Assembly (NCBI GenBank): GCA_963765285.1
Contig: CAVXVR010000003.1
Coordinates: 682,001-746,000, forward strand
Direction: 5' to 3'
DNA length: 64,000 nt
DNA from: CAVWZH01 sp963765285
Lineage (GTDB): Bacteria > Acidobacteriota > Terriglobia > Terriglobales > Acidobacteriaceae
Within the stretch, counting starts at the first letter, position 1. Every line of letters begins with the position of its first letter. This document shows, piece by piece, positions 1 through 8,339 of this stretch. Position numbers and translations under genes: made by a program. The notes beneath the pieces are model-generated. The model saw only the letters and a list, made by a program, of their open reading frames with translations. It did no database searches and was not told the DNA's origin.

Positions 1-1715
1 ACAACGTGCGACAGCGGAGACTGCAGCAGGCTTGGCCCGTCCGCGTGATAGTAACCGATCATCTGGGGTACACTCGGAACCAGTTCTACGGCGGTGGTCG
101 GAACTCCCCATGACAACAGCGAACGGTACGTGGTGCCCATGCCGAAACACACGACTAATGCGTTTTGCGGAGGGTGATCGAGAAAGGCCAGAGGCAGGTG
201 GGCCATGGATTTGGTAACCGGGCTCAAGCCGGTGATCCCGACGCCGTTCACCAGCAGCCGCTTGTGCATGCCCTGCCCGGTAGCAATGATGGTGGCCGTG
301 TTGTCGCGGAGAACCTCGCCGAAGGCAAACTGATCTTCGAAGCTGGTGCCGGTGAAAAGCAGCGTTCCGGCGGCCAGTGCGAGCACGTATGAAACCGCCA
401 TTTGCCAATCGAGACGGCGGGGCGTGACTTCCCGTTGAGGCAGCCAGCCCGGAAGCACTCCCAGAAGCAGCCAGGGAAGCGCGAATGCGAACAAGACCCA
501 ACGCTCGCTGAGATAAGGCAGGAGCAGGAAACCGGAGAGCAGCGGCCCCAGAATGCAGCCCGCCACATTCACAGAGTAGGCCCGCCCAGCTTTATTCGGA
601 TCGCCGCCAGACCAGCGGTCCACCAGCATCGGAGTGACGAATCCCAGCACGCCGGAAAAGGGCGCGATACCGAGAAACAGGCGTGTCGATCGCAGGAAAT
701 AGAAGTGAGGATTGGCCGCGATCAAGGGCAAGAGCGCAAACAATCCCAGAAGCATCCAGATGAGGCGATTTTCCTGGCGAGGTTTGCGGCTCCAGAGTCG
801 GTAGACCTGCGAGCCGAGATAGGTCGAAATCAGATAGACCGCCAGAATTGCGGCAAACGCGTAGACCACAGTGTTGAGGTACGGAGTGAATTGGCGAATC
901 CACACCAGCTCCAGCCCCATGCTGGTCAAACCGGTGAGAAATAGAAGGACCAGAGGTTTTCTGCCTCGCCAGGGCAGCAGAGCAAGGGAGTAAGGCGCGC
1001 TGGATACCGTGGGCGAAGCGCTGAGTGTTCGGTCCGCTTCCGATTTTCGCAAGGTGAACAGCACTGCCGTCAGCGCCAGAAGGCCGTTCAAGATCGCGCC
1101 GACTCTGAGCGTGCCGTGGAACCCGCGAGTTTCAATCAGCAATAACGGTATAATTGCGCCCACTACAGCTCCCAATACATTCGCGAGATAGAGATAGCTG
1201 AAGGATCGTGGCGATTTTTGCGAGTAGGTTACGCGAATCGCCCACATCGCCAAAGGAATCGTCGCCCCCATGCAAGCGCACCAGGGGACGAGAGTGAGAG
1301 CAATCCAACATCCGGAACTCAGATAGTAGGCCCACGAAGAGGAAACCGACACGTGCTCCAGCAACCGCCGGCCTAGAGCAAGCTGCGAGGGAACCAGTAG
1401 AGCCGAAACGCCGATCAGCAATTCGGCCAGCGCATAGAAACGAAGAGGTGGAAAACTGACCCGCGCTTCATAACGTCGAATCAGGCGGCCGCTGGCCCAC
1501 GAGCCCAGCCCCAGTCCCGCCATGAACATGGACAGCACGATCGAAGCGAGCGGGCTGGTGATCCCAAACTGCGCCATCGCCAGGCGGAGCCAGACGATTT
1601 CGTAGAGGATGCTGCAGAATCCCGAAATAAAGAAGAAGACGAAGAACCAGAACATCCGGACGAGCCCCCACCCGGTGAAATAACGCGCAGTTCGACCCGA
1701 AGTCAATTCAAGCAT
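1..1715 (-). CDS. Multi-pass membrane protein with spermidine-synthase-like C-terminus, partial
   Basis: An uninterrupted minus-strand frame starts at the ATG at 1715 (MLELTSGRTARYFTGWG) and leaves the window at base 1, so about 571 residues are visible. The first two thirds are hydrophobic transmembrane segments (FWFFVFFFISGFCSILYEIV). Near the left edge comes an SAM-binding-like stretch, CFGMGTTYRSLLSWG followed by AVELVPSVP, as in spermidine synthases; the window cuts the catalytic domain soon after. It aligns along its whole visible length with the C-terminal part of the gene at 1824-4628, so the two are tandem paralogs on the same strand about 108 bases apart. This copy has no Nudix domain. 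The family is usually called fused MFS/spermidine synthase; the real substrate is not established. No strong ribosome binding site was seen at the start. Confidence 0.85.
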   Translation of the reverse strand, partial: MLELTSGRTARYFTGWGLVRMFWFFVFFFISGFCSILYEIVWLRLAMAQFGITSPLASIVLSMFMAGLGLGSWASGRLIRRYEARVSFPPLRFYALAELLIGVSALLVPSQLALGRRLLEHVSVSSSWAYYLSSGCWIALTLVPWCACMGATIPLAMWAIRVTYSQKSPRSFSYLYLANVLGAVVGAIIPLLLIETRGFHGTLRVGAILNGLLALTAVLFTLRKSEADRTLSASPTVSSAPYSLALLPWRGRKPLVLLFLTGLTSMGLELVWIRQFTPYLNTVVYAFAAILAVYLISTYLGSQVYRLWSRKPRQENRLIWMLLGLFALLPLIAANPHFYFLRSTRLFLGIAPFSGVLGFVTPMLVDRWSGGDPNKAGRAYSVNVAGCILGPLLSGFLLLPYLSERWVLFAFALPWLLLGVLPGWLPQREVTPRRLDWQMAVSYVLALAAGTLLFTGTSFEDQFAFGEVLRDNTATIIATGQGMHKRLLVNGVGITGLSPVTKSMAHLPLAFLDHPPQNALVVCFGMGTTYRSLLSWGVPTTAVELVPSVPQMIGYYHADGPSLLQSPLSHV

Positions 1716-1781
1716 GGCCGCAGGCTCGAAGCCAGAGAACCGCGCCGCCACGGGTGACCTTTGTAACCGATGAAACCCTTG

Positions 1782-1810
1782 ACCGCAGAGACCGCAGAGG
1801 ACGCCGAGAA
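1782..1810. repeat. Dispersed accgcagaggac-type short repeat
   Basis: The gap between the tandem membrane-protein genes holds two near-copies of the unit accgcagag followed by gacgc. The same word family recurs inside ligD at 5345-5380 and in an inverted hairpin form at 46261-46325. It is an intergenic repeat of unknown function. Confidence 0.5.
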
Positions 1811-1823
1811 TGGAGTTTAAGAA

Positions 1824-4628
1824 TTACCTGGGACCCTTCTGACCGCCTCGCCAGCGTCGCAGAAGGTAGTATTCGTTTTCCGGCCGGTCGTCCTGCAACG
1901 CCGGAGCCTCGAGAGCCTGGGAAACCATCTCCTGCAGAGAAATTTCCTTTCCCAGCAGCGCTCCCAACTCAGCCTCCGCGCTGGGTTGCGCTCCCCATTC
2001 CATCAAATCGGCGACCGCCTTGGCGGGCATGCGCTGTGCCAGTTCGTCGGCGGTGCGCTTGGGGATGGGCTGATTGCTCGCAAGGAAATGGAAACCCGAT
2101 CCACTCAACGAATGGAACACGCGAACATAGGGAAACGATTCCTGCAATGCCCGCGCCACCGACGCCTGAACAACGGCGTCGCCATACGGCAGCCACTGCT
2201 GCAAAATCCCTCCTGGCCGCAGGCGCTGCTTCACGATCGCATAGAACTCCTTAGAGTAGAGCAGGCTCGAGCCCGCTGCCTGCACCGGCGGAGGCGGATC
2301 GAGGGTGACCACGTCATACTCTTCCGTGGTTCTTTCGAGATAGCGCCGGCCATCATCAATCACCAGGTGCGACAACGGAGACTTCAGCATCTCCGGGCCG
2401 TCCGCGTGGTAGTAACCGAATACTTGCGGTACGCTGGGCACCAGTTCGACCGCGGTCACCGGAATTCCCCATGACAGGAGAGACCGAAAAGTCGTGCCCA
2501 TCCCGAAGCAAATCACGAGCGCGTTGTGCGGGGTATGATCCAAAGAAGCCAGCGGCAAGTGCGCCATGATTTTGGTTGAAGGGACCAGACCGGTGATGCC
2601 GTATCCGTTTACGAGTAAAGCTTTGTTCCTGCCCTCCCCGGTGGCGACGATGGTCGCGGTGTGATCGCGCAGCACTTCGCGGTGCGCAAAGCGCTCTTCG
2701 TATCCCTTGCCGGCCAACAGCACGATCAACGCCAACGCCGTCACCGCGTAAGGCACGATGGTCTGCCAGGCCGGACTCCGAGTCTCGTTTGGGCTGCGTT
2801 TCGAGCCGCCATAAATTCCCAGAGCCAGCCAGGGCAGGGCAAATACGAACAGCACCCAACGTTCGCTGAGGAACGGCAAAAGCAGAAAGCCCGAGACAAG
2901 CGGCCCTACAATGCAGCCAACAATGTTCACTGCGTACGCGCTTCCCGCCCGATCGGGATCGCCGCCCGACCAGCGGTCCACCAGCATGGGCGTGAGAAAG
3001 CCGAGCAATCCAGAAAATGGGGCAACTCCCAGAACCAACCGCAGAAGCTTCGAAAGATGGACGTCAGGACTTGCGGTGATCGCCGGGAGCAAAACGAACA
3101 GTCCGACTAGAACCCATATCCATCCGGCTTCGTGCGCGTGGTTGCGGCTCCAGCGGCGGTAAATCTGCGAACCGATGTAAGTCGACAGCAAGTACAGTCC
3201 CAGAATCGACGCGAAGGCGTATACCACGGTTGTCAGGTACGGAGTGTATTGCCGGATCCAGACCACCTCGATCCCCATGCTGGTCAGGCCGGTCATGAAG
3301 AGGAGAGCAAGCAGTATGGAATTCTGCGAGCTAGAAGGCTGCAGGAAATGAGTGGTTTGAGCCGGCACGGGCAACTCCTGCTGCGTAACAACCGGCCAGC
3401 GCAAGCTCAGTAAAAGCGCGGAAAGAGCCAGCAGACCGTTCAGCCCCGCGCCAACCTTGAGCGCTCCGCGAAAGCCGTACAACTCGATCAATACCAGCGG
3501 CCCGATCGTGCCCGCGACTGCTCCCAGTACGTTCGCCAGATAAAGAAAGCTGAAAGACCGTTGAGACTGCTCTCGAAATCTGTCGCGAATCGCTTTCATG
3601 CCGAGCGGGATCGTCGCTCCCATGCAGGCGCACCACGGAATCAGCGTCAGGGCAATCCACAAACCGGAGCCGAGGTAGTACGCAGCCGAGGAAGAGAGCC
3701 CCGAACGTTCGAGCAAACTTCGTCCCCAGGCCAACTGCACTGGAACGAGCAGAGCGGAAGTTCCGATTAGTAATTCAGTGAGGGCATACCAGCGAAGAGC
3801 CGGTATTTTGACCGCGCTCCTGCCCAACAAGCGCCCGCTGGCCCACGAACCCAGGCCCAGGCCAGCCATAAAAGTGGAAAGCACGATCGAGACCAATGCG
3901 CTGGTCACGCCAAACTGCGCCATGGCCAGACGCAGCCAGATAATTTCGTAGAGAAGGCTGCAGAAGCCCGAGATGAAAAAGAATGCGAAGAACCAGCGCG
4001 TCAGGCGTGGGTTGTCGATTGAAATCGAAATAGGATTGGCCTCCAATGTCGCTTCTTGAAAGTCTTGCAGAAATTGAGCCTGGATTGCGTTTTCATTTCG
4101 CGCCTTCCCAAATCCCAACCGGATCACTTCCCTTGTGTCCTCCGCCAGCGCAAGCTGAGCCGCCTGCTCTGGCGCAAACCAACGCACTTCCTCGGCATCG
4201 CCTGCGGCGCGGGCGTCTCCGGACACGCGATGACACAGAAAATCCACCAGCACATAGTGGTAACAAACCCGGCCGGCTTCATCGCACAGGACCCGATCGT
4301 AGACGCCGAGCAGGTCGGCGGTTTCTACTTTCAGGCCAGTCTCTTCCGCCGCTTCGCGAACCGCGGCATCGCGCAGCAACTCGCCGACTTCCAGAACTCC
4401 ACCGGGAATCGACCATTCGCCTTTCAGCGGCGCGTGCCCGCGCTTGACCAGCAGGACTTTCCCTTGATCAATGATGATCGCACCCACTCCCACTAACGGT
4501 GCGTCGGGATATTCGCGTTTCATGATCTGGAGAGAAGGCTGGGGTACGTCTTTATGAATATCATAGGTGCGCATCTCAGCATGTTCTTTCGTGGGTTGCC
4601 TTCCCGAGTATGACTTCTCGCCCTTCAT
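1824..4628 (-). CDS. Nudix hydrolase - membrane - spermidine-synthase-like fusion protein
   Basis: This 934-residue protein has three parts. Residues about 42-190 are a Nudix hydrolase with a complete Nudix box (GGVLEVGELL, then REAAEETGL). Residues about 208-640 are many transmembrane helices (WFFAFFFISGFCSLLYEIIW at the start). Residues about 690-930 are a spermidine-synthase-like Rossmann domain with VICFGMGTTF, AVELVPSV and DVVTLDPPPP. The last two parts match the neighbouring gene at 1-1715. The ATG at 4628 is only 15 bases from the divergent ligD start, so ATG 4574 (residue 19) or ATG 4523 (residue 36, just before the Nudix core) may be the true start. Nudix enzymes cleave nucleoside diphosphate derivatives; the joint function of the fusion is unknown. 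The frame is open throughout, so the fusion is real in this sequence. Confidence 0.88.
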   Translation of the reverse strand: MKGEKSYSGRQPTKEHAEMRTYDIHKDVPQPSLQIMKREYPDAPLVGVGAIIIDQGKVLLVKRGHAPLKGEWSIPGGVLEVGELLRDAAVREAAEETGLKVETADLLGVYDRVLCDEAGRVCYHYVLVDFLCHRVSGDARAAGDAEEVRWFAPEQAAQLALAEDTREVIRLGFGKARNENAIQAQFLQDFQEATLEANPISISIDNPRLTRWFFAFFFISGFCSLLYEIIWLRLAMAQFGVTSALVSIVLSTFMAGLGLGSWASGRLLGRSAVKIPALRWYALTELLIGTSALLVPVQLAWGRSLLERSGLSSSAAYYLGSGLWIALTLIPWCACMGATIPLGMKAIRDRFREQSQRSFSFLYLANVLGAVAGTIGPLVLIELYGFRGALKVGAGLNGLLALSALLLSLRWPVVTQQELPVPAQTTHFLQPSSSQNSILLALLFMTGLTSMGIEVVWIRQYTPYLTTVVYAFASILGLYLLSTYIGSQIYRRWSRNHAHEAGWIWVLVGLFVLLPAITASPDVHLSKLLRLVLGVAPFSGLLGFLTPMLVDRWSGGDPDRAGSAYAVNIVGCIVGPLVSGFLLLPFLSERWVLFVFALPWLALGIYGGSKRSPNETRSPAWQTIVPYAVTALALIVLLAGKGYEERFAHREVLRDHTATIVATGEGRNKALLVNGYGITGLVPSTKIMAHLPLASLDHTPHNALVICFGMGTTFRSLLSWGIPVTAVELVPSVPQVFGYYHADGPEMLKSPLSHLVIDDGRRYLERTTEEYDVVTLDPPPPVQAAGSSLLYSKEFYAIVKQRLRPGGILQQWLPYGDAVVQASVARALQESFPYVRVFHSLSGSGFHFLASNQPIPKRTADELAQRMPAKAVADLMEWGAQPSAEAELGALLGKEISLQEMVSQALEAPALQDDRPENEYYLLRRWRGGQKGPR

Positions 4629-4643
4629 GATTAGAATGGTTTT

Positions 4644-6503
4644 GTGTCACTCGAAGAATATAAGCGCAAACGCCGGTTCGAGGAGACTCCCGAGCCTCCA
4701 CCGGAGCTGGCGAAAGACTCGCATCATCGCTTCGTGGTGCAGAAGCACCGCGCCACCCGCCTGCATTATGACTTCCGCCTGGAGATGGAAGGCGTCCTGA
4801 AATCCTGGGCGGTTCCCAAAGGCCCGTCGCTCGATCCCGCTGACAAGCGGCTCGCGATGCATGTGGAAGATCATCCCGTTTCCTATTTTGATTTTGAGGG
4901 CATCATTCCGGAAGGCAACTACGGCGCGGGCACCGTGATGGTTTGGGACGTGGGCACATGGGAACCGCTGTCCCCGGTTCCGGTCAAAGGCAAGTTCGTG
5001 CCCGGCACCGAGGCGGAAGCAGCAGCCATGCTGAAGAAAGGAGACCTCAAATTCCGTTTGCACGGCAAAAAGCTGAACGGCGATTTTGGATTGATTCACA
5101 TACGTTCGCGACGTCCAGGCAGTAAAGGCAACGAGTGGCTGATGATCAAGAAACAAGACGACGACGTTGTCCCCGGTTATGACATCGAAAAGGACGACAA
5201 GTCGGCGCTTAGCGGGCGCACCATGGCCCAGATTGCGGGTGATAAGGACTCCGCGGAATGGCAGAGCCGGCCGGCGACTCGAGGACGTCTGAAAGCGCCG
5301 TGGCTGGCGGAAACTTTGGCCAAGCTGGACAAAGAAAAAAGGAAAACCGCAGAGGGCGCTAAGGACGCGGAGGTAAAGAAGGTTTCAAAGGCCAAGCTGC
5401 GCAAGAAAACGTTCTCACCGGTGGCTCCGTCAGAGAGTCCAGCGAAAGCAAAAAAAAAAGATAGTGCGTCCTTCTCAGGTACCTTAGTTGCCAGGCTTCC
5501 GGGGGCGCGAAAAGCGGCCATGCCCGCCGCTATTCACCCCATGCTCGCTACGCCCTCCGAAAAGCCCTTTGACGATCCCGATTGGCTGTTTGAAATCAAG
5601 TGGGACGGATATCGCGCCGTTGCTTTCATCCGCGACGGCAACGTCCGCCTGGTGTCGCGCAATCAGAATGATCTCACCGCCCAATATCCTGAGCTGCAGG
5701 AATTGCCCAGGTTCATCAAGGCCGATTCGGCAGTGCTCGATGGCGAAATTGTCGCCCTCGACGAATCCGGCCGGTCTTCTTTCAGCCTGATGCAGCAGCG
5801 CACGGGAATCCGGAGCAACGGCCGCCGCGTTGCCGCTCGCGGTGATATTTCGGTGCTCTATTACGCATTCGATCTGCCCTATCTTGACGGTTACGATCTG
5901 CGCCGCGTTCCTCTCGAGCAACGCAAAGAAACTCTCGCGAGCGTCGTCGAGGCGGGTGGGCCCATCCGTTACTCCGAACACTTTGATCACGGCGTGCAAC
6001 TCTTCACCGCGGCCGCGCAGCAAGGATTGGAGGGGATCCTGGCGAAACAGCGGGACAGCCTGTACGAAGAGCGCCGCAGTTCGCAGTGGGTAAAGATCAA
6101 GATCACACAAACCGTGGATTGCGTCGTCGGGGGATATACCGACCCAGAAGGCAGCCGGCAATATTTCGGATCAATCGTGCTCGGGCTTTATGACGAAAAT
6201 GGCCGTCTGGTTCACGTCGGCCAGGCGGGCAGCGGTTTCGACCAGAAGACCCTCGCGGAAGTCTGGCGGCTACTCAAGCCTTTGGCGACAAGCAAGAATC
6301 CGTTTCACGGCAAAGTTGAGGCCTTGCGCAGCGTGCATTGGGTCAAACCGAAGCTGGTGGCAGAGATCAAATTTTCAGACTGGACCCACGAAACCGCCGA
6401 GGGCGGAATGAAACTGCGGGCACCGGTGTTCCTGCGCCTGCGAGACGACAAGGACCCGAAAGAATGCCTGCTGGAAGCCGCAACCGCTGAGGCTAGCCAC
6501 TAG
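4644..6503 (+). CDS. ligD: DNA ligase D (3'-phosphoesterase plus ATP-dependent ligase)
   Basis: This is the bacterial non-homologous end-joining ligase, which seals double-strand breaks with Ku. Residues about 25-170 are the LigD 3'-phosphoesterase domain (RFVVQKHRATRLHYDFRLE, with His41 and Asp43 in the catalytic signature). Residues about 210-295 are a Lys/Ala-rich linker. Residues about 300-610 are the ATP-dependent ligase, with the nucleophile Lys319 in EIKWDGYRA, then an OB-fold. No primase/polymerase domain is present, so this is the two-domain form. The start is GTG at 4644; the nearby ATG at 4636 is out of frame. No ku gene lies in the window. It is divergent from the Nudix fusion, with 15 bases between the longest starts. 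Part of the linker is encoded by a dispersed DNA repeat (5345-5380). Confidence 0.95.
   Translation: MSLEEYKRKRRFEETPEPPPELAKDSHHRFVVQKHRATRLHYDFRLEMEGVLKSWAVPKGPSLDPADKRLAMHVEDHPVSYFDFEGIIPEGNYGAGTVMVWDVGTWEPLSPVPVKGKFVPGTEAEAAAMLKKGDLKFRLHGKKLNGDFGLIHIRSRRPGSKGNEWLMIKKQDDDVVPGYDIEKDDKSALSGRTMAQIAGDKDSAEWQSRPATRGRLKAPWLAETLAKLDKEKRKTAEGAKDAEVKKVSKAKLRKKTFSPVAPSESPAKAKKKDSASFSGTLVARLPGARKAAMPAAIHPMLATPSEKPFDDPDWLFEIKWDGYRAVAFIRDGNVRLVSRNQNDLTAQYPELQELPRFIKADSAVLDGEIVALDESGRSSFSLMQQRTGIRSNGRRVAARGDISVLYYAFDLPYLDGYDLRRVPLEQRKETLASVVEAGGPIRYSEHFDHGVQLFTAAAQQGLEGILAKQRDSLYEERRSSQWVKIKITQTVDCVVGGYTDPEGSRQYFGSIVLGLYDENGRLVHVGQAGSGFDQKTLAEVWRLLKPLATSKNPFHGKVEALRSVHWVKPKLVAEIKFSDWTHETAEGGMKLRAPVFLRLRDDKDPKECLLEAATAEASH
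5345..5380 (+). repeat. Dispersed short repeat inside the ligD linker
   Basis: The DNA accgcagagggcgctaagg followed by acgcggagg resembles the intergenic repeats at 1782-1810 and 46261-46325. Here it is translated in frame as KTAEGAKDAEV within the flexible linker between the phosphoesterase and ligase domains. It looks like an inserted repeat that did not break the frame. Confidence 0.45.
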
Positions 6504-6513
6504 GAACTGACCA

Positions 6514-7569
6514 CTACTTTATGTCCTTCATCGCCAGCAGTGATCCGTAGTCGTTGCCCGAGGGACCAACGGCGCGCGCGATGACTCCAGTGAAGCCATC
6601 GCGAAACTCTGGATATTTCGCGACCAGCACTTTGATCAGCGCCATGTTGTCTTGAAACGTCTGTTGCGTGTTGGAAACGTTCGCAGACTGGTATTTCAGT
6701 TCGAGGTCGAGGTCATTTCCCACGACCGTCGGAAACAGAGCCGTAGGCTTGAAGGTTTTGCCGCCTGCTGTCAGCTCGGGGGGCGGCAGATCCGCCGGCT
6801 TCAAATCTTGCATCTGATCATAGAGTCGATCTGTCGCCAACGTGTTCATGAACGGAACCGGAACCAAAAGGTCTCGCGCCTGCAAATAGTAGAACCAGGC
6901 ATTCCGCAACTCTCCTTTGGCCTTGAACTCAGCCGCGCGGTCGGCGAACCAGTTCCCATCATGGCCTGCAACTTGCGATGACTTGACGTAGAAGCCTCCC
7001 AGCCGCCAGTCAGTTCCTTGCTGCTCAAGAACAAAAGAAAGAGTGCGCGGCCCGGTCGTGGCAGCCACATCGAAAACCACCACGGCATAATTTCCCGGCG
7101 AAAGGTTGGGGATGACAAAGACCGAGCTATGCGCTGTCTGTCCCTTGGGACCAAACACGCCGCAGAGAAATTCGGCCCGTGGGAGCGGCGCGGTTCCTGT
7201 CGCTTCCAGAAGAAACGGCGGGCGCGGCGTGGCCTGGGCACCCGAGAGAGCCGCTTGATTGTCTTTGACGGCTCGTTCGATTCCGCCAAAGTCCGACGCG
7301 ACCGCCGGGATGGCGTTTTGTTGCAGCCCTGTGGTGTCCCCGCGTGCGGCCATATCGAAGTAGCGGTGCGCTGTGCTGGTCACGGCCGTCCGTACCGGCT
7401 CATCCATGTCCTCGGCGGTCAGGCAGGTCTGGCCGGCTGCAAGGGTCAATAGGATAAAAAGTGACAGACTCAGCATGGCCACTGGTCGCAGCCAGCGTTC
7501 GGTCGAGCGTGTATCTTGACGCGGATTGTCAGGAGAGGTCATCGCGCCGAGCGGCAGCCCCGGTGTCAT
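6514..7569 (-). CDS. Secreted protein of unknown function
   Basis: I do not recognise a named family. The frame is open from 7605, but the ATG at 7569 is preceded by CGGAGAG eight bases upstream and is the best start (MTPGLPLGAMTSPDNPRQ), giving 351 residues. A single hydrophobic segment (MLSLSLFILLTLAAGQT) follows a basic stretch and looks like a signal peptide or membrane anchor; a cysteine lies just after it, but the lipobox is not standard. The rest is soluble, with no metal or catalytic motif that I can name. It is on the strand opposite ligD and ends 10 bases after it, so the two genes converge. It probably belongs to a conserved acidobacterial family acting outside the cytoplasm; that is inference. 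Confidence 0.7.
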   Translation of the reverse strand: MTPGLPLGAMTSPDNPRQDTRSTERWLRPVAMLSLSLFILLTLAAGQTCLTAEDMDEPVRTAVTSTAHRYFDMAARGDTTGLQQNAIPAVASDFGGIERAVKDNQAALSGAQATPRPPFLLEATGTAPLPRAEFLCGVFGPKGQTAHSSVFVIPNLSPGNYAVVVFDVAATTGPRTLSFVLEQQGTDWRLGGFYVKSSQVAGHDGNWFADRAAEFKAKGELRNAWFYYLQARDLLVPVPFMNTLATDRLYDQMQDLKPADLPPPELTAGGKTFKPTALFPTVVGNDLDLELKYQSANVSNTQQTFQDNMALIKVLVAKYPEFRDGFTGVIARAVGPSGNDYGSLLAMKDIK

Positions 7570-7620
7570 CTTAACTCTCCGAGGCCATTTCGTGGACAAT
7601 CTCAATCCGGCCGTGGATTC

Positions 7621-8007
7621 CTACACTTTCCTGATCGGACCCGGGTACTGCGTCACCAGCGAATCAATTGTCAGCAGTGTGACGCCCTCGACCGTCGCTT
7701 GGGCGACCAGGATTCTGTCGAAAGGATCCTTATGAAGCAAGGGCAAACTCTCGGTGGCGACAACATGACCGCTGATGATGGGCACTTCGTTATATCCGTT
7801 ATCCAATAGACCACGGCGCAGCAGGCGCGCATCCACTTTAAAATCTTCCCGGCCCAGGCCGCGTTTAATCGCTACTTCCCATAGACTAGCGGCGCTGAAG
7901 AGGATCTCATTCTCAGGATTGTCGATTAGGGTGCGGGCTTGTCTTGAGAGCCGCCGGGGTTCACCGGCAGCCCAGAGAAGAAGATGTGTATCCAGCAAGA
8001 GTTTCAT
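7621..8007 (-). CDS. PIN-domain toxin, VapC type
   Basis: This 128-residue protein has the size and acidic residues of a VapC ribonuclease toxin: Asp6 in LLLDTHLLLW, Glu44 in SLWEVAIK, Asp94 and Asp97 in KDPFDR, and Asp115 in LLTID. PIN toxins cleave RNA (often tRNA) in a metal-dependent way and are neutralised by a cognate antitoxin. Its ATG overlaps the end of the antitoxin gene by four bases (8004-8007), the usual translationally coupled layout. The family is the Phd-partnered PIN branch (DTHLLLWA). All active-site residues are present, so it is probably functional. Confidence 0.93.
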   Translation of the reverse strand: MKLLLDTHLLLWAAGEPRRLSRQARTLIDNPENEILFSAASLWEVAIKRGLGREDFKVDARLLRRGLLDNGYNEVPIISGHVVATESLPLLHKDPFDRILVAQATVEGVTLLTIDSLVTQYPGPIRKV

Positions 8008-8249
8008 TCTCCGCCGCCGAAAATGCGCTCGATCTCCTCCTTGCCCATGCGGTCAAAGTCGTCTGGCACAGAAATCTGTCCCGCCATGAAACCGAGCCGC
8101 CGCACTTGAGCACCGGTTGGAGCGCCAAGGGCAGTGACCTTTACGACTGGCTTACCAGCCTTGGCAATAATGAATGTCTCGCCCTTGGACGCCTGTTCTA
8201 TGAGCTTTGAAAGCTGAGTTTTCGCCTGGTGAATATTTACTGTTTTCAT
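8004..8249 (-). CDS. Phd/YefM-family antitoxin
   Basis: The 81-residue product begins MKTVNIHQAKTQLSKLIEQ and continues KGETFIIAKAGKPVVKVTAL, the Phd/YefM DNA-binding fold that represses its own promoter and binds the toxin through its C-terminal tail. The tail here is acidic, ending in EEIERIFGGGE. It sits upstream of and overlaps the PIN toxin gene, forming a two-gene toxin-antitoxin operon. The start is the ATG at 8249; no clear Shine-Dalgarno sequence is visible. Confidence 0.93.
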   Translation of the reverse strand: MKTVNIHQAKTQLSKLIEQASKGETFIIAKAGKPVVKVTALGAPTGAQVRRLGFMAGQISVPDDFDRMGKEEIERIFGGGE

Positions 8250-8257
8250 ATATGCAT

Positions 8258-8277
8258 AGACTTAGTTTAATTAGTCT
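8258..8277. promoter_or_regulatory. Putative operator of the PIN toxin-antitoxin operon
   Basis: Just upstream of the antitoxin ATG is an AT-rich inverted repeat, AGACT - 10 bases - AGTCT, followed by a direct repeat of the half site (tagtctagtctag). Phd-type antitoxins bind such palindromes over their own promoter, so autoregulation is likely. It is inferred from position and symmetry. Confidence 0.45.
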
Positions 8278-8339
8278 AGTCTAGCAAGGGTTTCGAGGAA
8301 TTGGCAAGGCGCCTGACTCCCGCGTCGGCTGTCCCTTGG

